Assembly (NCBI GenBank): GCA_007136405.1 | Contig: SLHA01000103.1 | Location: forward strand, 1 to 48,268 | DNA: 48,268 bases | Direction of reading: 5' to 3' | DNA from: Candidatus Latescibacterota bacterium | GTDB lineage: Bacteria > Latescibacterota > UBA2968 > UBA8231 | Part shown: positions 8,549-17,211 of the stretch, piece by piece | Numbering within the stretch: the first letter of the stretch is position 1 | How the letters are laid out: each line of letters starts with the position of its first letter | Notes under the pieces: generated by a model | Database searches by the model: none | Seen by the model: the letters and a program-made list of their open reading frames with translations, nothing else | Told to the model about the DNA's origin: nothing | Translations under genes and position numbers: made by a program

Positions 8549-9808
8549 TCATGGCGATTCGTCAAACTCGTGCAACGCCTGGAACATGGCGGCCAGGTTT
8601 TCCGCCGGCGTGTTCATCTGCAGGTTGTGAATCGCGTTGAACACGAAACCGCCGTCGCGCCCGAAAATCTCGCAGCGGCGCAGCACCTGTTCACGCACCT
8701 CCTGCGGCGTGCCGAAAGGCAACGTTTTCTGCGTGTCCACTCCGCCGCCCCAGAAGACGAGGCGGTCGCCATAGCGGCTCTTCAGCGTGGCCGGATCCAT
8801 GCCGGCCGCCGAACACTGCACCGGATTGAGAATGTCGAAGCCGCAGTCGGCGAACCGGCTGATGAACGGCTCGATGGCACCGCACGAATGCTTGAACGTC
8901 TTCCAGGTGGTGTGTTCGTGGACCCAGGCGTTGATCCGGGTGTAATACGGCGCGTACAGCGAGTCGAACGTGGCCGGCGAGCAGAAGGTGGACTGCTGAG
9001 TGCCGAAATCCGTGCCGCAGACGAAGAGTACATCGATCGCGTCACCCACCACCTGGTGGATGCGGGCCAGATTGCGCAGGGCCATCTCGGTTTGGGCCTG
9101 GAACACCTGATGCACATAGTCCGGCCGGCTGACCGTGGCCATATACCATTCCGCCACATCGCGGATGCCGCGGGGATGCTTGAGGAAAGGCGCCGGCACG
9201 AGCGCGATGTCGCCCAGACCCGTGCCGCCGAAGCTGCCGACGCGTGCCAGCGGCGACGAGGCGATGCGTTCCGCCGCCGCGGCGATGTGGCGCAGATCCG
9301 GCTCACTGATGGGGCCGAACTCCTCCAGGTTGTCGGCCGGATCCAGGGACGCCTCGTCAAGGGGCTCCTGGCGGATGATCGTGTCGAAGTAATAGCCGCC
9401 CACCGGCATGCGTCCCGACGGCGGCGCCTGCGGATCTCCGCCCGGGTGCAGCAGGAGGTCACCGTTGTGGTCCGTCGTCGTGCGGAAATGCTCCGACACG
9501 AGCACCTCCTGTCCCCAGGGCGTGTTGAATTCGCGCCAGTTTTCATTGGGGAAACCGAACAGCGTGTTGCGGGCGCCGATGCCCGTGACGTCGATACCCA
9601 GGGTCTGCATCAGGTCGTCGTCCAGCGCTCCCAGCATCTGGTACGGCTCCCAGACGCGCACGGGACGCTGCTCGAGGCCGTAATGCCGGCGTAGCGCGGC
9701 CACACAGGCGACGTGCATACCGGTCACCGCGGTGGAGCCGAAGTCCACGGGGATACGGTCCGGCTGGTGATGAGAAAGAGCGGCCTGGACTCGTTGGCGG
9801 GCATTCAT
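8549..9808 (-). CDS. URO-D-like protein 2 (methylcobamide-methyltransferase type)
   Basis: This 419-residue member of the URO-D superfamily resembles corrinoid-dependent methyltransferases of the MtaA/CmuA kind more than heme decarboxylase. A zinc-type His-x-Cys pair is at 307-309 ('FKHSCGAI'), followed by 'FWGGGVDTQKTLPFGTP' (352-368) and 'FNAIHNLQMNTPAENL' (390-405), the usual C-terminal motifs. Its start codon overlaps the stop of the HyuA-like gene as ATGA, so the two are translationally coupled. No corrinoid-binding protein (D-x-H-x-x-G) is encoded beside it, which is odd if it moves methyl groups through cobalamin. The exact reaction is unknown. Confidence 0.82.
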   Translation of the reverse strand: MNARQRVQAALSHHQPDRIPVDFGSTAVTGMHVACVAALRRHYGLEQRPVRVWEPYQMLGALDDDLMQTLGIDVTGIGARNTLFGFPNENWREFNTPWGQEVLVSEHFRTTTDHNGDLLLHPGGDPQAPPSGRMPVGGYYFDTIIRQEPLDEASLDPADNLEEFGPISEPDLRHIAAAAERIASSPLARVGSFGGTGLGDIALVPAPFLKHPRGIRDVAEWYMATVSRPDYVHQVFQAQTEMALRNLARIHQVVGDAIDVLFVCGTDFGTQQSTFCSPATFDSLYAPYYTRINAWVHEHTTWKTFKHSCGAIEPFISRFADCGFDILNPVQCSAAGMDPATLKSRYGDRLVFWGGGVDTQKTLPFGTPQEVREQVLRRCEIFGRDGGFVFNAIHNLQMNTPAENLAAMFQALHEFDESP

Positions 9809-11862
9809 GGCATGGTATTCCTCGGAGGGGAGGCTGGCGCCGTGGACCCGGCCACCTGGACGGGCTGGAGACCGGGACCTCCCACGGCGGTGTACACGAG
9901 CTCGGATTCGACGAAGACGCGACCGTCGCCGCCGTAGCCATCCGGCGCCGTCCGGTCCTCCCGGGTCACCTGAATCTCGGCATGAGCGGCGCCTGCCTGG
10001 CGCGCCAGCGAGCGCAAGTGCCGGGTGACGCTGGCTGTGGTGCGTTCGATGCCCTGTTCGATGTCGACGAAATCCTGGACGCCTTCGGGAAGGTGAAAAC
10101 GGTAGAAGACGTCATGCGGGCGGATCAGCACCCGCAGGCGCTGCACGACGCCCTTGACCACGGCGCCGACGGCGTTGGCCACATCGGCGTGCTCCGGTAT
10201 GGTCAGCCCGGTCCGCAGGTGTTCGGCCGTGCGGGGCAGGTACGCCTCCACCGGCGCCCCGACGGCCACGATGGGATCCTGTAGCTGCAGGGTGCAGTGA
10301 AGCATGGAGCCGGAGTCCGCATGCAGGGCCCGATGCAACAGCGCGCTGGCTGTGGTGTCGAGTTCCCAGTCCGGTACCGTGCCTTCGTCGGACAGTGCCT
10401 TGGTCGCCAGTTCGCGGACCAGACGGTGCGCAAAGGTCTCGACGACCAGGTGACAGAAGGCCTCGGCGCTGCAGCCGGCCTGCATGGCCAGCAGTTGAGC
10501 ACCCAGACGGGCGGCCTCGGTGTTCCACCGGGAAAAACGTCCCAGAACGTGCAGCGCATCCGTGGGGGTGAAGCCGGCACGCTGCGCCAGCTGCCGGTAC
10601 TCCAGACGGTCGATCTGGCGCAGGATGAGTAAGCCCTGGGGCAGCCGGTCCACCAGCCAGGCCAGTGACCGGGGACGGGAATCCAGGGCCTGCAACAGGT
10701 CGCGATCGCGCGGCGGCAGTGCGGGCGGTAGGCGGCGCGCCAGGGTGAACACGCCGCCAAGCTCCAGGTGTTGGCGCGCCTCCAGCTGGCGGCGGAGTTC
10801 GTTGGTGACATCCGGATGGATGGCGGCCAGCTGGCACAGCGGGATGGCGCGGCGGGGCCCAAGCACCGGCATGGCTGTGTCTCGCTCCACGCGCACATGA
10901 CTGTCGCCTCCGAGTCCGGCGGTGTGCACGTCCACCGTCTCGATCATGGTGCGCCAGCGCCCCACCCTGGCGCCAGCCGCATCCAGGCGCGGGCGACCAT
11001 GCCGCAATACGGCGATATCCGTGGTCGTGCCGCCGACATCGACGACCCAGCCGTCGCGCCGGCCGGCCAGATGCCAGGCGCCCACGACGCTGGCGGCCGG
11101 CCCCGAGAGAATGGTTTCGATGGGACGCTGCATGGCCCATTCGGCCTGCACCAGCGAACCGTCACCCTTGACGATCATCAAGGGGGCACGAATGCCGCGC
11201 TGCCGCAAGGTGGCGCGGACCGTCTGGATGAGTTCCCGCAACATGGGGATCAGCCGGGCGTTCAGGGCCGTGGTGGTGGCGCGGCGGACCGAATCCAACT
11301 GGCTGGTGAGTTCGTGCCCGCAGGTTACCGGCAGGCCGGTGCTGGATTCGATCAGCTCGCGGACGCGCAGCTCGTGAGCCGGATTGCGCACGCCGAAGTA
11401 GGCGGACACGGCGAACGCCTGCACCTGTCCGCTGCGCTCCTGGGCGACCTCGCGCACGGCGTCCTCGTCCAGCGGCGCCGTTTCTTCCCCCTGACCGTCG
11501 TGGCCACCGCGGATGTACACGACATCGCGGGTGACCAGGGCGTCTTGAAAACCGCGGTTCCTGATCAGGCCGGAATCGTACCCCACCAGAATGAGGCAGA
11601 TTTCCGTGCCCTGGTCTTCGACGATGGCGTTGGTTGCCAGGGTGGTGGACAGGCCTACCAGGTCGATGGCCTCTGGCGCCGGCGCCTGGCCGCCGGCCGC
11701 GGCTGCGGCGAACGCTTCATCCATGGCGCCGGTGATGCCTGCCGCAAGGTCGTCGTGGGTAGTCAGCGATTTGGCGCCGGCCAGGATCGCACCGGTGGAA
11801 TGGTCGACCAGCACGGCGTCGGTGTAGGTGCCTCCCGTATCTATGCCGAGTGCAACAGGCAT
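9805..11862 (-). CDS. HyuA-like hydantoinase/oxoprolinase ATPase, first gene of the operon
   Basis: This 685-residue protein is of the HyuA family (ASKHA ATPase fold). It has the phosphate-binding loop 'GIDTGGTYTDAVLVD' (6-20), 'GLSTTLATNAIVED' (70-83), the second nucleotide loop 'VVDVGGTTTDIA' (273-284) and 'HTAGLGGDSHVRVE' (313-326). HyuA normally works with HyuB on hydantoins or 5-oxoproline at ATP cost, but there is no HyuB here. Standalone HyuA-like proteins also occur beside URO-D-type methyltransferases in anaerobes, which fits this context (recalled, not checked). The start at 11862 follows GAGGGGAG, and the ATPase fold begins directly; an extension to 11943 lacks both. The gene leads a minus-strand operon and overlaps the next gene by 4 bases. 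Confidence 0.85.
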   Translation of the reverse strand: MPVALGIDTGGTYTDAVLVDHSTGAILAGAKSLTTHDDLAAGITGAMDEAFAAAAAGGQAPAPEAIDLVGLSTTLATNAIVEDQGTEICLILVGYDSGLIRNRGFQDALVTRDVVYIRGGHDGQGEETAPLDEDAVREVAQERSGQVQAFAVSAYFGVRNPAHELRVRELIESSTGLPVTCGHELTSQLDSVRRATTTALNARLIPMLRELIQTVRATLRQRGIRAPLMIVKGDGSLVQAEWAMQRPIETILSGPAASVVGAWHLAGRRDGWVVDVGGTTTDIAVLRHGRPRLDAAGARVGRWRTMIETVDVHTAGLGGDSHVRVERDTAMPVLGPRRAIPLCQLAAIHPDVTNELRRQLEARQHLELGGVFTLARRLPPALPPRDRDLLQALDSRPRSLAWLVDRLPQGLLILRQIDRLEYRQLAQRAGFTPTDALHVLGRFSRWNTEAARLGAQLLAMQAGCSAEAFCHLVVETFAHRLVRELATKALSDEGTVPDWELDTTASALLHRALHADSGSMLHCTLQLQDPIVAVGAPVEAYLPRTAEHLRTGLTIPEHADVANAVGAVVKGVVQRLRVLIRPHDVFYRFHLPEGVQDFVDIEQGIERTTASVTRHLRSLARQAGAAHAEIQVTREDRTAPDGYGGDGRVFVESELVYTAVGGPGLQPVQVAGSTAPASPPRNTMP

Positions 11863-11897
11863 GAACACTCCCCTCGAAAAGTCTGTGGCGAAAAGCC

Positions 11898-11927
11898 CGG
11901 TGATAAACCCTCGGTGATCGGTGATAA
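11898..11927 (-). promoter_or_regulatory. three heptamer repeats upstream of the HyuA-led operon
   Basis: CGGTGAT begins at 11898, 11912 and 11919 on the plus strand (ATCACCG in the operon's direction). The spacings are 14 and 7 bases. The outer two extend to CGGTGATAA. They lie 36-65 bases before the operon start, a typical position for an operator. No regulator gene is adjacent. Confidence 0.45.
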
Positions 11928-12397
11928 GATACGGTCGTGACATGGGTCCCGACAGGGTCGCGTTGAGACGGCCGCAGAAACCTCTCGTCGTGGATGCGAG
12001 GCAGCAGTTTGTGTTCGGCCCCGCCCGATGACGGCGTCATGCCGTGGTGCAAAACTCATCCATGGCTGACGTATGTGAATGGCATGCACATGAGCATGAC
12101 ATGGGTGAACGGAGGCCGGGCATCCGGTGACGGTTGCCTGCTAAGGTCAAAATGGCTGTATATACAGGATAGTTGTGCGTCAGACCCGCTTGCGGGAGAT
12201 AGAGAACCCACCCGAGCGGGATCCTGACATGGTGACATGGTGGGGCACGCCGATACCATGGAATGCCCTCTGCTCTTTCGTTCTTTCCACCGCTTCTCAT
12301 ATTCAACGCCGTGAGCGGATGCGAGGATGATGAGGCGAATCGCGCTGCGAATCACGCAGAATATTTCCTTCAAACCTATTCCAGTCAGGAGCAGACC
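11928..12397. other. divergent intergenic region with a 12-bp palindrome
   Basis: This is a 470-base stretch between the HyuA-led operon and queD. At 12156-12167 it holds the perfect palindrome CTGTATATACAG. Around 12060-12110 and 12229-12243 there are repeated CATG/ACATGG words of no clear meaning. I see no gene. Confidence 0.45.
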
Positions 12398-12838
12398 ATG
12401 GTGACCACAAAGGCGGTGCGGCGAATCCAGTTCTGTTGCGGGCACCGGGTGTTGGGGCATGAAGGGCGCTGCGCGCACCTGCACGGTCACAATTACGTCG
12501 TATTCTTCCATGCCCAGGCGGATGGTCTGGACCAGGTGGGCCGGGTCATCGACTTCGGTGTACTCAAGGGTACGCTGGGTGCCTGGATAGACGAGCACTG
12601 GGACCACGCCTTCGTATACTGCCAGGAAGACACCCAACTGGCGGAGCTGTTCTCCGGCCCGGTCTCCGGACTCAGACATTTCGCCCTGCCGTACAATCCC
12701 ACGGCTGAAAACATGGCACGGTACCTGTTGGAGGAGGTTGGACCCATACAGCTTCAGGGAACCGGTGTGCGGCTGGTCGAAGTCGTGCTCTGGGAGACGG
12801 AAAACTGCTATGCGGAAGTCAGCCTGACAGAGGAATGA
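12398..12838 (+). CDS. queD: 6-carboxytetrahydropterin synthase QueD
   Basis: QueD turns dihydroneopterin triphosphate into 6-carboxy-5,6,7,8-tetrahydropterin, an early step to queuosine and other deazapurines. This 146-residue protein has the zinc ligands His16 (CCGHRV), His29 and His31 (HLHGHNY), the catalytic Cys25 (GRCAHL), Asp69-His70 (DHAF) and Glu133 near the end (WETENCY). AGGAG precedes the ATG. A longer frame from 12263 is unsupported. Other queuosine genes (queC, queE, queF) are not in the window. The length is typical for the short QueD type. Confidence 0.92.
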   Translation: MVTTKAVRRIQFCCGHRVLGHEGRCAHLHGHNYVVFFHAQADGLDQVGRVIDFGVLKGTLGAWIDEHWDHAFVYCQEDTQLAELFSGPVSGLRHFALPYNPTAENMARYLLEEVGPIQLQGTGVRLVEVVLWETENCYAEVSLTEE

Positions 12839-12877
12839 TGCGCATCGGCGGGCAACCCGGACGGTGGTGCGGCTCAG

Positions 12878-12908
12878 CAGGATCCGGACAGGGCAGGATC
12901 CGGACAGG
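12878..12908 (+). repeat. tandem 15-bp duplication after queD
   Basis: CAGGATCCGGACAGG occurs twice with a 16-base period, followed by a partial third copy. It lies in the 294-base gap (12839-13132) between queD and the isomerase-like gene, which shows no gene otherwise. Confidence 0.8.
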
Positions 12909-13132
12909 ATCGGTTGCGATGCTGCGAACACCGTTCGTGCGTCGTAGCCCGGCCGTGACAACCCGCCTTTCGGGCAGCGCTGATGGTCCGATCGCGCCGG
13001 AGACAAAAAATTCGTTTGACACAGGCTGGCGGATTACGGATTATTAGCGTTCGTACACGGGATTGTCCGGAACGGGGAGAGTTCCGGACGGTCCGGATTC
13101 GCCCTCAAGCGAAAGGAAAGGAACCCGCAATC

Positions 13133-13891
13133 ATGCCTGCTCCGATAGCCCTTCAGCTCTACTCGGTCAGACAGGAGATGGCCCGCAATTTCAAGGCTAC
13201 GGTCACGCGTATTGCCGACATGGGATATGTGGGAGTCGAACCCGCCGGTTTTCCTGCGGGTCTTTCGCCAGCGGATGCCGGCGAACTGTTTGCCGACCTG
13301 GGACTGGAGGTGTGCAGCATCCACGCGCAGCTGCCTTTTGGCAAGCAGAAGAACGAGGTGATCGAGACTGCTGCCGAACTGGAGGTCACTCGGGTCATCT
13401 CCAGCACACCGCGCGACAGTTTCAAGGACCTGGACAGTGTCAAGGCGCTGTGCGAAAAATGGAACCAGGCGCATGAAACGGCCACCGAGCATGGCCTGGA
13501 ACTGGGCCTCCACAACCATTGGTGGGAGTTCACTCCCGTGGATGGCCGGCCCGGGTATCAGTGGCTGCTGGAACTGCTGGATCCGGGCATCTTTCTGCAG
13601 GTGGACACCTACTGGGTGAACACGGGAGGCGGTGACTCGGTTCAGGTGATCGAATCGCTGGGAGAACGGGCACCGCTGATCCACATCAAGGACGGTCCCT
13701 GTGATCCGGAGGCCAACATGACGGCGGTGGGTGCTGGCAAGATGGACTTTGGGCCCATCGTGGCGGCCACGCAAGGTTCCGCGGAATGGCTCATCGTGGA
13801 GATCGACCGGTGTGCTGGTGACATGCTTGACGCGGTGCAGGCCAGTTATCGATACCTCGTAAGCCAGGAGCTGGCGCGCGGCGCCTTATAG
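13133..13891 (+). CDS. sugar phosphate isomerase/epimerase-like TIM barrel
   Basis: This 252-residue protein is of the xylose-isomerase-like / AP-endonuclease-2 superfamily. It has metal-site candidates along the barrel: '[10 protein letters not shown]' (31-40), 'GLHNHWWEF' (125-133), 'LQVDTYWV' (155-162), 'PLIHIKDGP' (181-189) and 'WLIVEIDR' (219-226). Members isomerise or epimerise ketoses, or break down inositol. The substrate is not visible. The ATG at 13133 follows AAAGGAAAGGA; an upstream extension is out of character. It stands immediately before a ThuA-like gene, a pairing seen often in sugar-degradation loci (recalled). The end is 67 bases before the ThuA-like start, so probably one transcript. 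Confidence 0.82.
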   Translation: MPAPIALQLYSVRQEMARNFKATVTRIADMGYVGVEPAGFPAGLSPADAGELFADLGLEVCSIHAQLPFGKQKNEVIETAAELEVTRVISSTPRDSFKDLDSVKALCEKWNQAHETATEHGLELGLHNHWWEFTPVDGRPGYQWLLELLDPGIFLQVDTYWVNTGGGDSVQVIESLGERAPLIHIKDGPCDPEANMTAVGAGKMDFGPIVAATQGSAEWLIVEIDRCAGDMLDAVQASYRYLVSQELARGAL

Positions 13892-13958
13892 GACGTTTCT
13901 ACTGACACTGCCCCGCAGGCATGCGGCACGTGGACAGGATTCCGGGAGAGGATCGGAT

Positions 13959-14609
13959 ATGTCAAAAAAAGCGTTGATGGTGTGGGGGGGATGGGAAGGT
14001 CATGAACCCAAGCAATGTGTCGATATCTTCGTCCCCATTCTGGAGAAGGAGGGCTTCCAGGTCATCCTCTCCGATACCATGGATTCGTACAAGGATACGG
14101 ATCTGATGGCGGGATTGAGCTTGATCGTTCCGGTGTGGACCATGGGCACCATAGAAAACGAGCAGGCGCAGGGGCTGAGTCAGGCGGTGGCCGCGGGTGT
14201 CGGCCTCGCCGGCTGGCATGGCGGTATGGGAGATTCGTTCCGCGACAACACGTCCTACCAGTTCATGGTAGGCGGACAGTGGGTGGCCCATCCGGACGGC
14301 ATCATAGACTATACGGTGAACATCGTCGACCATGATGATCCGGTCACGGCGGGGATCGCGGATTTCGCCATGCATTCAGAGCAGTATTACATGCATGTGG
14401 ATCCAGGGAACAAGGTACTGGCCACCACCACGCTCAAGGGCATCCAGAGCGCGCCATGGGTCAACGGGACGGTCATGCCGGTGGTATGGAAAAGGATGTG
14501 GGGGGAGGGCAAGGTCTTCTACTCCTCCCTGGGACACGTTGCCGCGGATTTTCAGGTGCCGGAGGCCCGCGAGATTCAACGGCGGGGCATGCTCTGGGCG
14601 GCACGCTGA
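13959..14609 (+). CDS. ThuA-like protein
   Basis: This 216-residue protein of the ThuA (trehalose utilisation) family has a class I glutamine-amidotransferase-like fold. Visible features are '[12 protein letters not shown]' near the start, '[15 protein letters not shown]' in the middle, '[15 protein letters not shown]' and the C-terminal '[17 protein letters not shown]'. In other bacteria ThuA works in oxidation of disaccharides such as trehalose through 3-keto-sugars. Here it is likelier part of general sugar processing together with the preceding TIM-barrel gene. GGGAGAGGA precedes the ATG. A hairpin-plus-T terminator follows. Confidence 0.85.
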   Translation: MSKKALMVWGGWEGHEPKQCVDIFVPILEKEGFQVILSDTMDSYKDTDLMAGLSLIVPVWTMGTIENEQAQGLSQAVAAGVGLAGWHGGMGDSFRDNTSYQFMVGGQWVAHPDGIIDYTVNIVDHDDPVTAGIADFAMHSEQYYMHVDPGNKVLATTTLKGIQSAPWVNGTVMPVVWKRMWGEGKVFYSSLGHVAADFQVPEAREIQRRGMLWAAR

Positions 14610-14637
14610 CCAACGCCCAGTGATGACTGGATGACGG

Positions 14638-14686
14638 TACGGGACTGCGCCTCTCCGTTGGAGACGGTGCTGTCCCGTATTTTGTT
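14638..14686 (+). terminator. intrinsic terminator after the ThuA-like gene
   Basis: TACGGGAC (14638-14645) and GTCCCGTA (14672-14679) pair perfectly. CTCC/GGAG pairs inside the loop, and TTTTGTT follows. This is the clearest Rho-independent terminator in the window. It separates the ThuA-like gene from the uronate-dehydrogenase-like gene, which therefore probably has its own promoter or is reached by readthrough. Confidence 0.75.
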
Positions 14687-14731
14687 CAAGCCTATCCACA
14701 CTACACCATCGCGACAGAAGGAACAGGACGT

Positions 14732-15457
14732 ATGGACAGGAAGAAAGTGCTCATCACCGGTGCTGCCGGAAGAATAGGATCGGTCATCCATCACGCTTTC
14801 CGGGATCGTTACCGCTTGCGGCTGATGTACCACAATACGGTGCCCCCGGTCGAGGGTGACGAAGAGGTGATGGTGGGCAGCATCGCTGATCTGGCTTTTC
14901 TCGAGGAGGCTGTGCAGGGTGTGGATGCCATCGTGCACATGGCCGGCAATCCCAGCGGCAAGGCCACCTGGGAAGCGGTGCTGGAGGCGAACATCCAGGG
15001 AACCTACTGCGTGTACGAGGCCGCCCGCCGGCAGGGCGTCAAGCGTATCGTCTTTGCCAGCACCAACCATGTGACCGGTTACTACGAGAAAGAAAAAATT
15101 TACACTACGCCGGACATGCCGGAACGACCGGACAGCTATTACGGTGCCAGCAAGGCCCTCGGCGAGGATCTGGCCCGTTACTACGTGGACGCGTTCGGAC
15201 TGGAGATTTTCTGCCTGCGCATCGGTTCCTTCCAGCCGGACGAATCCGTGAAAAACCGCAAGTCGGACCGCATCCTATCCACCTGGCTCAGCCATCGGGA
15301 CTGCGTCCAGCTGGTCCGGCGCTGCCTGGAAGTGGAAGGTCTGAATTACGGTATCTTCTACGGGATATCCGGCAACCAGCGTGCCTATTGGGACATCAGC
15401 AACGCCCGCCAGTTGCTCGGGTATGAGCCGGAAGACGATGCCGAGCGGTTCGCCTGA
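14732..15457 (+). CDS. NAD-dependent uronate dehydrogenase-like epimerase/dehydratase
   Basis: This 241-residue short-chain dehydrogenase/epimerase has the NAD loop 'GAAGRIG' (10-16) and the catalytic 'SYYGASK' (Tyr137, Lys141). The segments 'FASTNHVTGYY', 'RPDSYYGASKALGEDLARYY', 'LRIGSF' and 'STWLSHRDCVQLV' closely recall uronate dehydrogenase (Udh), which oxidises galacturonate or glucuronate to the aldarolactone. That enzyme starts the oxidative uronate route. The length is slightly short of the usual 265. The assignment rests on recalled motif similarity, and another sugar epimerase remains possible. It follows a terminator. Its stop codon lies in a short direct repeat. Confidence 0.78.
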   Translation: MDRKKVLITGAAGRIGSVIHHAFRDRYRLRLMYHNTVPPVEGDEEVMVGSIADLAFLEEAVQGVDAIVHMAGNPSGKATWEAVLEANIQGTYCVYEAARRQGVKRIVFASTNHVTGYYEKEKIYTTPDMPERPDSYYGASKALGEDLARYYVDAFGLEIFCLRIGSFQPDESVKNRKSDRILSTWLSHRDCVQLVRRCLEVEGLNYGIFYGISGNQRAYWDISNARQLLGYEPEDDAERFA

Positions 15458-15484
15458 GCCGGGTCTACGGAGCGGTTCGCCTGA
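15443..15484 (+). repeat. 15-bp direct repeat spanning a stop codon
   Basis: GAGCGGTTCGCCTGA occurs at 15443-15457, including the stop codon of the dehydrogenase gene, and again at 15470-15484. The 27-base period looks like a local duplication of the gene end. Confidence 0.8.
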
Positions 15485-15611
15485 TCGGGTGCATGCGCTG
15501 CGCTTCGGCGGTGCCGGTGTACGGCGCTGGGCTGCGGCGGTGCCGATCCGGCTGGTGCGCGCCGGCCGTGCCCCCGTGCCGATCAGGCGCTGCGCGCCGG
15601 CGGTACGGGCA

Positions 15612-16907
15612 TTAGTGTGACAAGGCCTGGTTCAACGTGTTTGCCAGGCCTTTCATGCGGTTGACCTGTGCCGCACCCAGCACCAGGCGCGCGAATGCCG
15701 TCTTGTTGTGGAGCAGCGGTTCGTCCAGATCGATCCACCGGCGGCAGGCCTCGCCATCCGGTGTACCGGGCACCGGCGCGTACTCCGCCAGCATGATGCG
15801 CGCACCCAGGGCGTGCACGTAGTGCATGGAGGCCTCCAGCTCCTGCAGCTCGCATTGCGGATGCCCCAGCATGAGATACGCCGTGATGGAATCGGGCGGC
15901 ACGCCGGCGGTACGCAGGTGGTCACACGCAGCGGCAAATTCGTCGGCGTCGACCTTGGCGCCGGTGCGGGCGTGCCATGCGGTTGAGTGACTCTCAAAGC
16001 CCAGGTAAAAGCTGCGGCAACCGGCGGCGACCATCGCCCGGGCCACGTCCGGTGACAGGCATCGGGCATGCAGGGCATTGGGCGTATGGAATTCCAGGCG
16101 GAGCCGGCGTCGCCGGATCTGTGCCAGAAACGGCAACAGCACGGTTTCGGACCGGACCAGCAGCGCGTCGTCATACAGCGCCACGCGGCGCGCTCCCAGG
16201 CGATAGAGCCACTCCGCTTCCTCCACCGCGGACTCCAACCGGGAACGGAAGCCCGGGTACAGCCTGGGTGCGGCGCAATACGTGCACTGGTACGGGCAGC
16301 CTTCGGTCAGTTTCAGCACTCCCGTGTCCAGCCGGGGATACAGCTCCCAGCAGGGAAGTGCATCCGCCGCCCAGTCCAGGCGCAACAAGCGGTGCAGCGG
16401 CTCGAGGTCTCCCGCTTTGACCACCAGATCGGCACCCAGGCCGCGGGCGTGTCCGGGACATAGAGTGGCATATACGCCACCCAGGACGAGGCGCGCGCGG
16501 GGGCAATACCGTCTGACATCCTCGATGATTTCCCGCACCCCGGGGTACCAGTAGGTCATGGTCGTTTGTACCAGCACGGTATCCCAGCAGCCTGTCTCGG
16601 CCAGAAAACGCTGGAAGACCTGGCGCGGTACGCCGAACCGATGGTACCTTCGTTCGACCTCCGCCAGGGCGGGTGGCCGCGGCAGCATTTCGGTGCGGTA
16701 CGGTCCGCGTCCCCAGCGATCGTCCCGCGTCGGTCGGCGTCCGGCGGATCGAACCGGATGGTGCCGGTCCATGAAGTCGAAAAGAGACAGTTCGGCGTAA
16801 CGGCGAAGACCCCCGGCCACGCGCAGCAAGCCGTACGGCCGAAGCCAGAAATCGTAGGCGGTGAAGTCGTGCACCGGAGGATTGACCAGGAGAATACGCG
16901 GTCGCAT
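15612..16907 (-). CDS. radical SAM protein with B12-binding-like N-terminal domain
   Basis: This 431-residue protein opens 'MRPRILLVNPPVHDF', as B12-domain radical SAM proteins do. It has a Rossmann segment 'PRARLVLGGVYATLCPGHA' (136-154) and then the cluster motif 'CPYQCTYC' (Cys204, Cys208, Cys211). Later segments 'FHTPNALHARCLSPD' and 'YLGFESHS' fit the radical SAM barrel. There is no D-x-H-x-x-G, so cobalamin, if bound, is held another way. The start at 16907 is chosen from homology; the upstream bases are pyrimidine-rich without a ribosome site, so it is uncertain. Substrate unknown. It is the only gene on its strand here and convergent with the dehydrogenase gene. Confidence 0.78.
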   Translation of the reverse strand: MRPRILLVNPPVHDFTAYDFWLRPYGLLRVAGGLRRYAELSLFDFMDRHHPVRSAGRRPTRDDRWGRGPYRTEMLPRPPALAEVERRYHRFGVPRQVFQRFLAETGCWDTVLVQTTMTYWYPGVREIIEDVRRYCPRARLVLGGVYATLCPGHARGLGADLVVKAGDLEPLHRLLRLDWAADALPCWELYPRLDTGVLKLTEGCPYQCTYCAAPRLYPGFRSRLESAVEEAEWLYRLGARRVALYDDALLVRSETVLLPFLAQIRRRRLRLEFHTPNALHARCLSPDVARAMVAAGCRSFYLGFESHSTAWHARTGAKVDADEFAAACDHLRTAGVPPDSITAYLMLGHPQCELQELEASMHYVHALGARIMLAEYAPVPGTPDGEACRRWIDLDEPLLHNKTAFARLVLGAAQVNRMKGLANTLNQALSH

Positions 16908-17211
16908 CGGGCAGGAGGGACCTATGGGCCGGTGGACAGCGGGAGCGCGCCGGTCACCGGCTGAAGCTCTGGCGCCCGGAGCGAGTACGCCGTGCGCTGG
17001 AAGCGGTGTGTTCGGCGATCCGCATAAGGGGCGAAAGGCGCAACCCGGTGCTCCCATGCCTGTGCAGCTCCGGCGCTGTCCCGGCCCCCGCGCAGGTGCT
17101 TCATGCCCGCCGGTACCCGGGACCGCTGCCGGCCTTTACGCTTGCGGATGCGCTGCCGCTGGAGGGCTGCAGGCTGCCGCAGGCATGCCGGGAAACTGCT
17201 GCCTGTACTGG
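16908..17211. other. GC-rich gap between radical SAM gene and small membrane protein
   Basis: This 304-base stretch has no protein-like frame and no clear promoter for the radical SAM gene. Confidence 0.4.

Noticed and set aside
4208..9808. Heme biosynthesis hemE copies
   Set aside because: Two copies in a glycyl-radical operon, with methyltransferase-like motifs and no other heme gene, do not fit heme synthesis.
12156..12167. LexA box
   Set aside because: CTG...CAG half-sites are separated by 6 bases instead of 10, and no SOS gene is next to it.
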